Positions 17,493 through 26,235 of a stretch of DNA of 64,000 nt are shown in pieces. Within the stretch, counting starts at the first letter, position 1, and the number at the start of each line of letters is the position of its first letter. The translations under genes were made by a program, and so were the position numbers. The stretch is from Bacteroidota bacterium (GTDB lineage: Bacteria; Bacteroidota; Bacteroidia; Bacteroidales; UBA12481): contig JABHCC010000084.1 of NCBI GenBank assembly GCA_018669475.1, forward strand, positions 1 to 64,000. Direction: 5' to 3'. Under the pieces are notes generated by a model. That model worked only from the letters and a program-made list of their open reading frames with translations, was not told the DNA's origin and did no database searches.

Positions 17493-18296
17493 ATGAAAAA
17501 CAAATTGATCGGTATAAATATTATTCCAAAATTGCTCGGTTTTCTTATGCTTTGTTATTTTGTAACCTCCTGTGATAACCCAGCTGAAGAAAGAGATATT
17601 TATCAAATTAAAATTTACAGCATTGAAAATGAGCAGCAAGAGTCTCGCATTGACAATTATCTCAAAGATGCATTCATGCCTGCATTGCATCGTGCAGGTA
17701 TTAGTAAAATAGGAGTATTTAAACCTGTAGAAGAGGATGACCGGGCTGGTAATTTCATTTACGTCCTGATTCCTTTTGAATCAGTTAATCAGTTTGAAAA
17801 ACTAGGAGCTGAAATAAACCTCGACGAGGAATACCTTGAGGATGGCCGGGATTATATTGATGCGGCACACGATAACCCTGCATATAAAAGAATTGAGAGT
17901 ATATTACTCAGGTCATTTATTACTTTCCCAAAATATGGTACACCAAATCACTCTACACCTCCATCCGAAAGGATATATGAATTAAGGAGTTACCATGCAT
18001 CAACTGAAAAATTATATGAAAAAAAGGTAGAGATGTTTAATGATGGTAAGGAGACAGAACTTTTTGTTGAACTTGAATTTCAGCCAATATTCTTTGGTGA
18101 AGTTATTTCAGGATCAAGCATGCCAAATCTTATGTACCTGACCACTTTTGAGAATCGTGATTCGCAGAAGAAGCATTGGGAAACCTTTGTTAACTCACCT
18201 GAATGGACTGTTCTGAAGGGAGACCCTCAGTACAAGAATACAGTTTCCAAAATTGATAAGGTTAATCTGCATCCTGCCATATACTCTGAATTATAA
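17493..18296 (+). CDS. NIPSNAP-family lipoprotein
   Basis: A 267-residue lipoprotein (signal peptide ending LCYFVTSC) with two ferredoxin-like NIPSNAP repeats. The first starts DIYQIKIYSIENEQQ and ends near FVYVLIPF-like strands; the second starts RIYELRSYHASTEKLYEKK and continues to LMYLTTFENRDSQKKHW and NSPEWTVLKGDPQYKNT. In Bacteroidota these exported NIPSNAP proteins are common but have no settled function. The following C69 peptidase is on the same strand 82 nt away and may be cotranscribed. Confidence 0.9.
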   Translation: MKNKLIGINIIPKLLGFLMLCYFVTSCDNPAEERDIYQIKIYSIENEQQESRIDNYLKDAFMPALHRAGISKIGVFKPVEEDDRAGNFIYVLIPFESVNQFEKLGAEINLDEEYLEDGRDYIDAAHDNPAYKRIESILLRSFITFPKYGTPNHSTPPSERIYELRSYHASTEKLYEKKVEMFNDGKETELFVELEFQPIFFGEVISGSSMPNLMYLTTFENRDSQKKHWETFVNSPEWTVLKGDPQYKNTVSKIDKVNLHPAIYSEL

Positions 18297-18378
18297 AGTT
18301 TATTATCAAAAACACCTTAATTGCACTAATAATTACAATATAATCACCTCACAGTCAATCATAGATATTCTATCAGAA

Positions 18379-19857
18379 ATGAACACCACTTTCATAAGGT
18401 TTAGTCTTTTAGCTATTATATTATTGAGCGCTGCAGAATGCAATATTTCAGCTCAGAATGAGACAGATATAAAATTGGATTGCTATTCTGTTGTGGTTGG
18501 AAGGAATGCTTCAGCAGATGGTTCCGTACTATTTGCCCACAATGAAGACACTGGAATTAAACTGGTTAATAAATACAAGGTTCCAAGGAGAAAACATCCG
18601 GCAGGGGCAAAAATTACTTTTGAAAATGGGGGAAAAACACCACAAGTGGCAGAAACCTTTGGCTATTTATGGATAAATATGCCTGGCATCAGTGTTTGTG
18701 ACACTTATCTGAATGAGCATGGTGTTGCAATCGGGTCAGATGGTTGCCCATCTAAAGAAAGCAAGCCTGAACTCACTGACGGAGGAATTGTTTTCTGGCT
18801 TCGACGTATTGTTGCTGAAAGAGCACTTTGTGCTAAAGATGGGGTGAAGATTGCAGGCAAACTCATTGATGAATTCGGTTATGCCTCATCCGGCAGGACG
18901 TATATAATAGCCGACCCTCAGGAAGCATGGATGCTTGCGGTAGTGCATGGTAAGCATTGGGTAGCACAGCGAGTACCGGATGACAATATTGCCGTAATTC
19001 CCAATTATTACACAATAGGTGAAATCGATTTGTCTGATACAATCAATTTTATGGGTTCACCTGACATAATAAAATACGCAACAGAGCAGGGCTGGTATGA
19101 TGAGGAGAAGGATGGAAATTTTCATTTTGCCCGGGCATATACAAAACCCGGATCATTGAAGCATCCCAGCAATATAAGACGTATGTGGCGAGGACTGAGC
19201 CTTGTTTCAGGAAATGAATTTGATTTGGATGATGAGTTCCCTTTCACTATTAAGCCGAAAGCAAAAGTGTCGGTTCAGGATCTAATGCAAGTGCTGCGTG
19301 ATCATCATGAAGGAACTGATCTTGATAAATCTAAAAAATACACTTTAGGCAGCCCGTATGACATGAATGGACCAATGATTTGTGCAAGAAATACGCAATA
19401 TGGCGTTATTTCACAACTCAGATCATGGATGCCCGATGAAATCGGATCTCTATTATGGCTTGCAGCATACAGGCCTGATGTACAGGCGTTTTCACCCTGG
19501 TACTCAGGAGTGACCGAGATTCCTGAAGTTTATTATTATTATGCAGATTATCAAATGGCCATAAAACAACAATTCAGCCCACCTGAAGAAACCTTTGACA
19601 GATCAAATAAACATGCATTCTGGACCTTTGTCTCTCTTGTGAACAAGATCGATGAAAATTATTCAGAAAGTGCCCAACAGGTGAAAAATCAATGGAATAA
19701 ACGAGAAGAAAAGATGTTAAGTAATCAGGGAAATTTCGAGACCAAAGTTCTTAGAGTGTACAAGCAAAACCCTGACAACGCGAAAAAATTACTTACAAAA
19801 TATTCATCAAAAAATGCCATGCGGATTTATAAAGATGCCGCTAAGTGGTCAAAGTAA
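18379..19857 (+). CDS. Secreted C69-family dipeptidase
   Basis: The frame is open from 18253, but the ATG at 18379 is the likely start: it begins a signal peptide (FSLLAIILLSAAECNISAQ), and the longer version would overlap the NIPSNAP gene with an unlikely leader. The mature part shows the peptidase C69 (PepD-like) N-terminal nucleophile region DCYSVVVGRNASADGSV with Cys35, then NEDTG, LNEHGVAIGSDG, and RTYIIADPQEAWM, all typical of this Ntn-hydrolase family. It would cut dipeptides in the periplasm. The mature enzyme must be processed so that the Cys is N-terminal; the short propeptide after the signal cleavage fits that. It converges with the esterase gene with 4 nt between them. Confidence 0.93.
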   Translation: MNTTFIRFSLLAIILLSAAECNISAQNETDIKLDCYSVVVGRNASADGSVLFAHNEDTGIKLVNKYKVPRRKHPAGAKITFENGGKTPQVAETFGYLWINMPGISVCDTYLNEHGVAIGSDGCPSKESKPELTDGGIVFWLRRIVAERALCAKDGVKIAGKLIDEFGYASSGRTYIIADPQEAWMLAVVHGKHWVAQRVPDDNIAVIPNYYTIGEIDLSDTINFMGSPDIIKYATEQGWYDEEKDGNFHFARAYTKPGSLKHPSNIRRMWRGLSLVSGNEFDLDDEFPFTIKPKAKVSVQDLMQVLRDHHEGTDLDKSKKYTLGSPYDMNGPMICARNTQYGVISQLRSWMPDEIGSLLWLAAYRPDVQAFSPWYSGVTEIPEVYYYYADYQMAIKQQFSPPEETFDRSNKHAFWTFVSLVNKIDENYSESAQQVKNQWNKREEKMLSNQGNFETKVLRVYKQNPDNAKKLLTKYSSKNAMRIYKDAAKWSK

Positions 19858-19861
19858 TTAA

Positions 19862-21490
19862 TCAATCGATTACATTACGGTTCACTTGATCTGCAATCAT
19901 TTTCACCAGTTCTATTCCTCTTGGCCCATAGCAATGTGGCTTTTTCCTTCCATATTCAATGTGGCCATCGAAGTAGGGATCCTTGGTTTCTTTAAGAAAT
20001 CCCTCAAGAAGCTCCATAGCATTGTTCAGATAGAAGGAATCCATATCTCCTGTGTACAAGAAGAGTTTTCCTTTCAGATCATTGCCAATTACTGACCAAT
20101 TATTTTTGAGATACTCATGTAAATCATAATTCTTCCACTGCTCAGCCACAGCATGATTTATTTCACCTGTCCGCTTATCCCAAACCCGCATTGGGTAACC
20201 ATCTGGACCGATAGGGCTATACGCAGCTTCCCAGATGTCCCATTGACCACCTGAACGGTTTTTATCACCTACTACCAATTCATACAGATTTTCATTGGCC
20301 ATTGTAGTCCTAATATTCCCATCGGTGCTCCGAGTGTTCGGACGCTCAACTCTAAACCATTCATTCTCTCTGTAATAGGCATTCTTGTCTTTGTAAATAT
20401 CCACTATTTGGTAATAGTGAAAATCAACCGGATCGGCGCACAGTGAAAATACTCCCCCATAAAAATCGGGATGGAAAATTTGCTGTGCGAGAGCAATCCA
20501 ACCTCCTGTTGACCCTCCGGATAAAATACGAGCATAGGGTTGAGATATTATCCTGAATTTTTCTTCTAACAAGGGAATCAATTCCTGAGCTATAGCATCA
20601 TCATATGGGCCCACATTAGGAGAATTAACAGCATAGGAATCATCATAATACGGACATGGATGAAGGATCTTAATTGCAATCAAAGGAGGACAATCATCTG
20701 ACATCCAGAAATCGGTGAATTCCTGATTTGACCTTCTTGAACTGGCAGATGGAGCATCTGGATCACGAAAACCGAAAGGTACCCCGAGGCTAAAATGACC
20801 GTGCTGATAATTAACAGGATAGAATTCATCAGGATTCTCATCGTAGCCATCCGGCAGTAAAACTGTTGCTCCCAGATACATAGGCTGCCCCCAAAAATCA
20901 GACAATAATTTGCTTTTTATTCTGACGCGTTTCACCATCTTTGAATCATCAGGAATTTCAACTGCCGGATTTGAATTGTTACAAATGAGCTTAATAATTT
21001 CTGACTTAGAAGGATCCAGATATACTTTTTTAACATTACTGAACAGATTTCCTTCCCCACGTCTCCAATTCTGGCCTTCCCAATTATCTTTATGCATCCA
21101 GAGGGTATGACCATCTGATCGCTTGAATTCGGTGTACACATTAATAAATCCCTGTATATAATATTCACCTGCCGGAATTTCGCTTATACTCTCAAGAGGG
21201 TATCCAAAAACCTGATCATTTATAAAAGCCTGATCTCCCGGTGCTAATTTCTCTACATTCATCCCCCAAAAAGGCACGCCTGTAAGACCCACCTGGTTTT
21301 TAGGTTCTCTCCTGTTATTCTTAGAAATCATAAGATATACCCGTCCTGTAATATCTGACTGATGTACTGATTTATCAAAGGAAATGCTAAATTTTAATCC
21401 GGAGGAAGTGGCTTTAACCTGCTGGGCCTTAACCCCTAAGACTGAGCAAAAGATAAATAAAAATAGGATGAGAGTAGCTTTTCGTATCAT
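19862..21490 (-). CDS. Secreted esterase-like alpha/beta hydrolase
   Basis: This 542-residue protein has a signal peptide (to VKAQ, residue 23), an N-terminal beta-rich region (24-200) and an alpha/beta-hydrolase domain related to the esterase D/feruloyl esterase group. The nucleophile elbow is LSGGSTGGW, within the segment RILSGGSTGGWIALAQ; FYPVNYQHGHFS and FGGVFSLCADPVDF-like strands surround it, and KPHCYGPRG near the end could carry the catalytic His. The substrate may be an acylated sugar or another ester. Next to it on the same strand lies the double-DUF4438 gene, 69 nt upstream, with which it may form a unit. Confidence 0.85.
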   Translation of the reverse strand: MIRKATLILFLFIFCSVLGVKAQQVKATSSGLKFSISFDKSVHQSDITGRVYLMISKNNRREPKNQVGLTGVPFWGMNVEKLAPGDQAFINDQVFGYPLESISEIPAGEYYIQGFINVYTEFKRSDGHTLWMHKDNWEGQNWRRGEGNLFSNVKKVYLDPSKSEIIKLICNNSNPAVEIPDDSKMVKRVRIKSKLLSDFWGQPMYLGATVLLPDGYDENPDEFYPVNYQHGHFSLGVPFGFRDPDAPSASSRRSNQEFTDFWMSDDCPPLIAIKILHPCPYYDDSYAVNSPNVGPYDDAIAQELIPLLEEKFRIISQPYARILSGGSTGGWIALAQQIFHPDFYGGVFSLCADPVDFHYYQIVDIYKDKNAYYRENEWFRVERPNTRSTDGNIRTTMANENLYELVVGDKNRSGGQWDIWEAAYSPIGPDGYPMRVWDKRTGEINHAVAEQWKNYDLHEYLKNNWSVIGNDLKGKLFLYTGDMDSFYLNNAMELLEGFLKETKDPYFDGHIEYGRKKPHCYGPRGIELVKMIADQVNRNVID

Positions 21491-21559
21491 GGTTTTTTAT
21501 TTTCTATTCATTTAAGCACTATTAAATTAATAGCGATAAAGGATTAAATGAGTTTCATT

Positions 21560-23368
21560 TTACTCAGAATCAGGTTTCTTCTTTATCCCCAGATAATACG
21601 CAGTATTCGCATCTGGATCAATTTTAACCTTGATTTTTCCTGGCAAAGCACTTAGTATTGGATCCACTCCCGGTCCATGTCCGGCAATATCACTCCAGCC
21701 ATGAATAATCACTCCAATAGTGATAGCTCCTTCATAGCGGCCACGTCCATAATAATCGTAATGATCCTGAATGGCCACTAAATCACCTAACCTGAGCTTC
21801 TTGAAGTCATATTCTTCAACCACCTCGGGGCAGGTTGTTTGAATATCATAATCTACATTTTCCAATACAAAGGAACCCATGCCCATTCCTGAACCCATTA
21901 AATGTCCGGGCACTATCATTACCGCAGGAACAATCAGCTGATCACCGTCTATTTCTATACCCAGATTCTCAAGCAACTGAGGTGAGATTTTATTCACGCG
22001 CACATCCTCAAAACCATCAATTCTGAGGCCCACACCCTGGGCCTTAACCTGAATTCTGTCGTTCACACTCATTTGTTCTTTTACATGATCAGGGAACCAG
22101 ACAATACTGCTACCATGTTTTCCAATGTAAATTCCTTTTTCGCCTCTTGCCTGGCCTGATATTAATTCGGCTTCATTACCAATACAACCCAGGATTCCAA
22201 GAGATGATCCATCCACATTGGTGAATGAAACATCAGGCTCAACATGGTCAGCATTGGCCCATCCATAAGCCAGGTCCCCTACCGACACAGAATAGTTGAT
22301 TGATCCCATACCCAGATTCTGTATTGGTTTGCCTTCATAGGTAGTAGAATATCCTCTCGATCCTGCCGGATTTACAACACCCTGAACAGCAATTGTTAAA
22401 AGCTGGTTTTTATTAGTTTTAAGCTTTCCTGCTACTTTACTGGTTTTTTCAGATTTTTGTATTTCAATATCCAGATATTTTGCAATGTTTGCACTTTGGT
22501 CGATTCGAGAGCTAATCTTACCAAAACTGCTCGAGATTATTGGTGTTACACCAATACCCATTCCTGATATATCGCTCGGAGAGCTGCATATAATTCCAAT
22601 AGTTGCTCCTCCTTTATAGTATCCCATTCCATAGTCGGTTTGGACATCTTTCAAAATCACCAAATCACCAAAGCGTAATTTATCCAATCCATATTTCTTT
22701 ATATCCGGAGGATAACATGTTTGAATATGCCAATTACCCGAAAGGCTCTGTCTGCCTGCTCCCTGTCCAATAATCTCAGGTGGAATCTCCGCAATAACAG
22801 GTACTTCAAGTTTCTGATTGACAATCTTTATATCCATCTTTTCAATGGTTTCAGGGGACAAGCCATGAACGAAAACATCATCATATCCTTGTATCTTCAT
22901 ACCAATTCCCGAAGCCTTTACTTGCAGAGTGGTTCCAATAATCAGCTTATTGAGAATTTCATCACGGAAGTGCACTAAAACATAACTCTCAAACTTTCCG
23001 ATAACCACACCTTCCTCACCATTAAACTCCCCGCTAAGAATTCTCACTTTGTTTCCAACAGAACAATAATCTTTCCATGCCGCACCGTCTCCAATTGTGG
23101 CCACGCCCATAGTTGCACGATCGCCACTGGTCCAACCGAATATTTTTTCTCCGAGTTGCAAATCGTAATTGATACCGCCAACCCCAATAGCCAGCTTAGA
23201 TTTCCCATCCCATGTGGTTGAATATGAAGATGCAAGCTTTGTAGGAGCTACTTTTCCAAGTACTGCAATGCTAAGCAGTTTGTCTTTATTTGTACTGATT
23301 TGTCCGGTAAGTGGTAAATTAATGATTGCGGATAGCAACAGACATAGTATCAGAATTTTTGTTTTCAT
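21560..23368 (-). CDS. Secreted protein with two DUF4438 units in tandem
   Basis: A 602-residue exported protein: signal peptide 1-22, then two homologous units. Unit 1 (about 24-310) begins NKDKLLSIAVLGKVAPTK and unit 2 (about 318-600) begins NKNQLLTIAVQGVVNP. Both repeat the pattern INYDLQLGEKIFGW / INYSVSVGDLAYGW, GEFNGEEGVVIGK / GQARGEKGIYIGK, and a C-terminal KLRFGDLV / KLRLGDLV followed by YKGGATIGII / YEGAITIGVI and PSDISGMGIGVTP / WSDIAGHGPGVDP. I recognise DUF4438, known as a single-unit protein from thermophiles; its function is unknown. Conserved Gly and Asp residues in the last motif could form a binding site. A palindrome lies just upstream. Confidence 0.85.
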   Translation of the reverse strand: MKTKILILCLLLSAIINLPLTGQISTNKDKLLSIAVLGKVAPTKLASSYSTTWDGKSKLAIGVGGINYDLQLGEKIFGWTSGDRATMGVATIGDGAAWKDYCSVGNKVRILSGEFNGEEGVVIGKFESYVLVHFRDEILNKLIIGTTLQVKASGIGMKIQGYDDVFVHGLSPETIEKMDIKIVNQKLEVPVIAEIPPEIIGQGAGRQSLSGNWHIQTCYPPDIKKYGLDKLRFGDLVILKDVQTDYGMGYYKGGATIGIICSSPSDISGMGIGVTPIISSSFGKISSRIDQSANIAKYLDIEIQKSEKTSKVAGKLKTNKNQLLTIAVQGVVNPAGSRGYSTTYEGKPIQNLGMGSINYSVSVGDLAYGWANADHVEPDVSFTNVDGSSLGILGCIGNEAELISGQARGEKGIYIGKHGSSIVWFPDHVKEQMSVNDRIQVKAQGVGLRIDGFEDVRVNKISPQLLENLGIEIDGDQLIVPAVMIVPGHLMGSGMGMGSFVLENVDYDIQTTCPEVVEEYDFKKLRLGDLVAIQDHYDYYGRGRYEGAITIGVIIHGWSDIAGHGPGVDPILSALPGKIKVKIDPDANTAYYLGIKKKPDSE

Positions 23369-23392
23369 GAGTAGATAGATTAGTATTCATTT

Positions 23393-23417
23393 CAAAATTA
23401 ATCAATCGATTGATTAA
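23393..23417 (-). promoter_or_regulatory. -7 box and 20-bp palindrome ahead of the DUF4438 gene
   Basis: TTAATCAATCGATTGATTAA (23398-23417) is a perfect palindrome. It overlaps TAATTTTG (minus strand, 23400-23393), which fits the TAnnTTTG -7 box 25 nt before the ATG. Such an overlap suits a repressor site. No clear -33 TTTG is present. Confidence 0.5.
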
Positions 23418-23454
23418 AAGGCTGTCATAAAACATCTCCTCTTATATTCAAAAA

Positions 23455-23485
23455 GAAAAGCCTGTCATTTCTGACAGGCTTTTCA
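23455..23485 (-). terminator. Terminator of the cold-shock gene
   Basis: On the minus strand AAAAGCCTGTCA, loop GAAA, TGACAGGCTTTTCTTTTTG: a perfect 12-bp stem and a T-rich tail, starting 24 nt after the csp stop. The core CCTGTCA/TGACAGG resembles the hairpin at 5729-5761. Confidence 0.85.
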
Positions 23486-23508
23486 AATATCGTAAGTAAA
23501 ATATATCG

Positions 23509-23700
23509 TTAGACAACTCTAACATCCACCGCATTAGGTCCTTTTTGACCTTCTTTCACTTCATAATTTACTTTGTCTCCTTCGGAGATTTGATCGATTA
23601 GTCCATTTGCATGAACAAAAACATCTTTTGCACCATCATCTGGAGTAATGAATCCGTATCCTTTAGATTCATTAAAAAACTTAACTGTACCTGTATTCAT
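23509..23700 (-). CDS. Cold-shock protein (CspA family)
   Basis: The start at 23700 gives a 63-residue protein, the usual length of the family; an upstream frame would add eight Ile-rich residues. It has the RNP1 motif KGYGFITP and RNP2 motif DVFVHA, the N-terminal TGTVKFFNESKG, and ends KGPNAVDVRVV. It binds single-stranded RNA or DNA and acts as an RNA chaperone. It has its own -7 box at 23722-23729 and a strong terminator, so it is monocistronic. Confidence 0.97.
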   Translation of the reverse strand: MNTGTVKFFNESKGYGFITPDDGAKDVFVHANGLIDQISEGDKVNYEVKEGQKGPNAVDVRVV

Positions 23701-23721
23701 TTTAATAATAATAATTTGCGA

Positions 23722-23729
23722 CAAAGATA
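23722..23729 (-). promoter_or_regulatory. -7 box of the cold-shock gene
   Basis: TATCTTTG on the minus strand matches TAnnTTTG exactly, 21 nt upstream of the ATG, giving a very short leader. The -33 region is AT-rich without a perfect TTTG. Confidence 0.5.
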
Positions 23730-23799
23730 AGTTTAATAATTTAAATTCTGAGCATTTTATCTCTGAATTTGCACTTCTTCTTAATTTGTCATGTATTGA

Positions 23800-24798
23800 T
23801 TAACAATCCTTATTGAAATCAGGTCCTCCCTGAGGCATGCGAAAATCTGTAATTCCAAGCTTCTTAATGTATGGATGGTAGTCACCTTTCATCCCGATTG
23901 GATATGATGACCTTATCTTATACACAGCTTCGATACTTTTGCGTGCTGACGACACACCAAAGCTATTCCCCTCGAGTATCTCCTTGTATGAACGGGTATG
24001 AAGGTCAGTGAAACCATCAGAAAATTCCAGTTCCTGTCCATCCATTAGCAAACTTCTGTAGGTGCGCTGATCATTTTTTTTAATCTCAGAAGGAATATCA
24101 TCATATTCAACACTCAGGAACCATCGTACACGGGCTTGCTTTAATCTCAGGTATCCTGCAGCTCTGTTATAATTATGCATATGAACCACATTTTCCTCTA
24201 TAGGGCCAAAGATCCAGGTTAGCATGTCAAAGAAATGGACCCCGATATTTGTGGCAACACCCCCAGATTTTATCAGATCAGCCTTCCATGACGAGAAGTA
24301 CCATTTTCCTCTTGATGTAATGTAATTCAGGTCGATATCATATACCCTATCAGGACCGGCTTCCTGAATTTGCTTTTTCAGAGCCATAATACTCGGATGC
24401 AATCTTAATTGCATGATACAGCTAATCGTCCCCTGATAATCTTTTTGAAAATCTTCGAGAGCATCCACATTCCATGGATTGAGTACCAGTGGCTTCTCAC
24501 AAATTGCATTTGCACCTGATCGGAGGGCAAAGCGAATCTCTGAGTCATGGAGGTAATTTGGAGTACAAATCGAAATGTAATCCACAGGTGAGTCAGAGTT
24601 TCTTAACAGCCTGTCAAGATGCCTGTCAAATCGCTCATACTCAATGAAATATTCAGCATCTGGGAAGAAAGAATCAATAACTCCAACGCTATCATTCTTA
24701 TCCAGGGCACAAGCAAGATTATTTCCTGTTTCTTTTATAGCCCGCATATGTCTCGGGGCGATATATCCTGCTGCACCAATTATGGCAAACTGTTTCAT
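23800..24798 (-). CDS. Gfo/Idh/MocA dehydrogenase, WbpB/WlbA-like
   Basis: The ATG at 24798 is chosen because it directly precedes the nucleotide-binding fold (KQFAIIGAAGYIAPRHMRAI); an upstream frame reads into the repeated leader element. The 332-residue protein has the catalytic-domain lysine motif CEKPLVLNP and the substrate-side segment GGVATNIGVHFFDML. The N-terminal GYIAPRHMRAIKETGN and DSVGVIDSFFPDAEYF resemble WbpB/WlbA, which oxidise the 3-OH of UDP-GlcNAc-type uronic acids for cell-surface sugar synthesis. No partner aminotransferase or acetyltransferase is adjacent, so the exact substrate is uncertain. Confidence 0.9.
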   Translation of the reverse strand: MKQFAIIGAAGYIAPRHMRAIKETGNNLACALDKNDSVGVIDSFFPDAEYFIEYERFDRHLDRLLRNSDSPVDYISICTPNYLHDSEIRFALRSGANAICEKPLVLNPWNVDALEDFQKDYQGTISCIMQLRLHPSIMALKKQIQEAGPDRVYDIDLNYITSRGKWYFSSWKADLIKSGGVATNIGVHFFDMLTWIFGPIEENVVHMHNYNRAAGYLRLKQARVRWFLSVEYDDIPSEIKKNDQRTYRSLLMDGQELEFSDGFTDLHTRSYKEILEGNSFGVSSARKSIEAVYKIRSSYPIGMKGDYHPYIKKLGITDFRMPQGGPDFNKDC

Positions 24799-24902
24799 CC
24801 GTTTATATTTAATTTCATTTGTCGGATGGAGCTCGCACAACAAAAAAAATCATCCGCGTGTGTGTTAAAATATTTTTCATTTTGTCATTCTCGGTTCATA
24901 AT
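24796..24902 (-). repeat. Repeated leader element, copy A
   Basis: About 107 nt, running up to and including the start codon of the Gfo/Idh/MocA gene, are about 93% identical to 54488-54595, where they precede an unrelated peptidase gene (7 substitutions and 1 indel by hand alignment). Conserved inside both is a CGGATG...CATCCG stem enclosing a T-rich loop and a GAGCTC palindrome. It may be a shared 5' leader RNA, a regulatory cassette or a dispersed repeat. The one-base indel just before the ATG makes the upstream reading frame differ between copies, so the element is not coding. Confidence 0.85.
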
Positions 24903-24979
24903 ACCGAAATTAGCAGTCTCTGTTTCATTCAAAGAGCTTATTACCACTCATTGCAATGTTTTATTGTTCTGTGTTGCAT

Positions 24980-24987
24980 CAAAAGTA
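24980..24987 (-). promoter_or_regulatory. Possible -7 box upstream of leader element A
   Basis: TACTTTTG on the minus strand fits TAnnTTTG and would give a leader of about 180 nt containing the repeated element. No perfect -33 box is seen. The divergent gene at 25092 has no recognisable promoter of this type. Confidence 0.25.
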
Positions 24988-25091
24988 GGCAAAAATCAAA
25001 GCGAAAATTCTATCCCATTACAAACATTGCCAATCCAACTCATTTTATTTAATTTTCAAGGCTTCTAAAATTAAAAATTGTCCAAACGCCC

Positions 25092-26099
25092 ATGACACCA
25101 AAAGATCTGGTTTATAAGACACTGAATTTTGAATCACCTGAAAGAATTCCAAGGCAAATGTGGCTTTTACCCTGGGCTGAAAAGAAATTCGAAGCCTGGA
25201 CAAGAAAAATCAAAACTGACTTCCCTGATGATATTGTACAATGTCCGGCAATTTATGAGGGCTCGCTGAGTCATACCGGAGGAAAATACTCTAAAGGAAA
25301 TTTCATTGATGAATGGGGCTGCGTGTTCAATAATGCAGAAGAAGGAGTAATGGGAATTGTTTCAAATCCCAGAATCAGAGATTGGTCTGACCTCAAAAAT
25401 CTTACACCCCCTGAAGCAATACTGCACCCCAATACGGAAGAGGTTAATCGCTTTTGCAAATCAAGCGATAAATTCGTTTACGCCGGAGGCCTGGTTCGGC
25501 CACTCGAAAGATTCCAGTTTCTGCGAACGATGGAACAATCATTCATCGACGTATTACTTGAGGAGCCTGGCTACCTCGAACTGCTTCGTATTTTGCACGA
25601 ATTTTACTGCAAAGAAGTTGAAGCCTGGGCAAAAACAGACATTGATGCTATTTTCCTAATGGATGATTGGGGTACCCAACATGCACTGATGGTTCCTCCA
25701 AAGGTTTTCACAAGCCACTTTAAACCAATGTATAAAGACTACTGTGAAATTGCTCGTTACTATGGCAAGAAAGTCTTTATGCACTCCGATGGACAAATCA
25801 CCGACATAATTGACGACCTTATTGAAGTCGGAGTAGATGCTCTTAACAGCCAGCTCTTTTGCATGGACCTGCAAGAACTGGGAAACAGGTTTAAAGGACG
25901 TATTACTTTCTGGGGTGAAATCGATCGTCAGTCTCTCCTGCCGGATGGCACCCAGGAAGAAATCCGGGAGGCAGTAAGAGAAGTTCATAAACATCTTTAT
26001 GCCAATGGCGGGATAATAGCACAATGTGAATTCGGTCTGGGAGCAAAGCCGGAGAATATCTATAAAGTTTTTGAATCGTGGGATCAAATAACAATTTAA
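25092..26099 (+). CDS. Uroporphyrinogen-decarboxylase-family (methyltransferase-like) protein
   Basis: A 335-residue cytoplasmic protein of the URO-D/MtaA/CmuA superfamily: TPKDLVYKTLNFESPERIPR at the N-terminus, LFMDDWGTQHALM-like strand (IDAIFLMDDWGTQ), KKVFMHSDGQITDII, ITFWGEIDRQSLLP and a C-terminal GIIAQCEFGLGAKPEN. Members outside haem synthesis are usually corrinoid- or CoM-linked methyltransferases, with His/Cys residues (HSDG, QCEFG) for zinc. No corrinoid protein or methyltransferase partner is in the window. It is transcribed away from the Gfo/Idh/MocA gene. Confidence 0.88.
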   Translation: MTPKDLVYKTLNFESPERIPRQMWLLPWAEKKFEAWTRKIKTDFPDDIVQCPAIYEGSLSHTGGKYSKGNFIDEWGCVFNNAEEGVMGIVSNPRIRDWSDLKNLTPPEAILHPNTEEVNRFCKSSDKFVYAGGLVRPLERFQFLRTMEQSFIDVLLEEPGYLELLRILHEFYCKEVEAWAKTDIDAIFLMDDWGTQHALMVPPKVFTSHFKPMYKDYCEIARYYGKKVFMHSDGQITDIIDDLIEVGVDALNSQLFCMDLQELGNRFKGRITFWGEIDRQSLLPDGTQEEIREAVREVHKHLYANGGIIAQCEFGLGAKPENIYKVFESWDQITI

Positions 26100-26198
26100 T
26101 CACTCTGTTGGATTCTCCTTCATTTCACTGTAGGCAATTCCTACATATTTTAGAAAACCTATTTACTCTAACTCCTGATATTCTATCACTTACAATCA

Positions 26199-26213
26199 TG
26201 GCAAAATATTTGT
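26199..26213 (+). promoter_or_regulatory. Possible sigma-54 promoter
   Basis: TGGCAAAATATTTGT matches TGGCA-N-N5-TTG with correct -24/-12 spacing, but with T in place of the final C of the -12 GC. It lies 23 nt before the ATG of the TonB-C gene, in the same unit as an NtrC-type activator, which makes the match more credible. Confidence 0.4.
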
Positions 26214-26235
26214 CTATCTGAATAAATATTAAGTC

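Noticed and set aside
24819..25052. Plus-strand frame starting SDGARTTKKIIRV, similar to one at 54512-54829
   Set aside because: The similarity comes only from the DNA identity of the repeated leader elements; the frames diverge at the element ends and one runs into the minisatellite tract.
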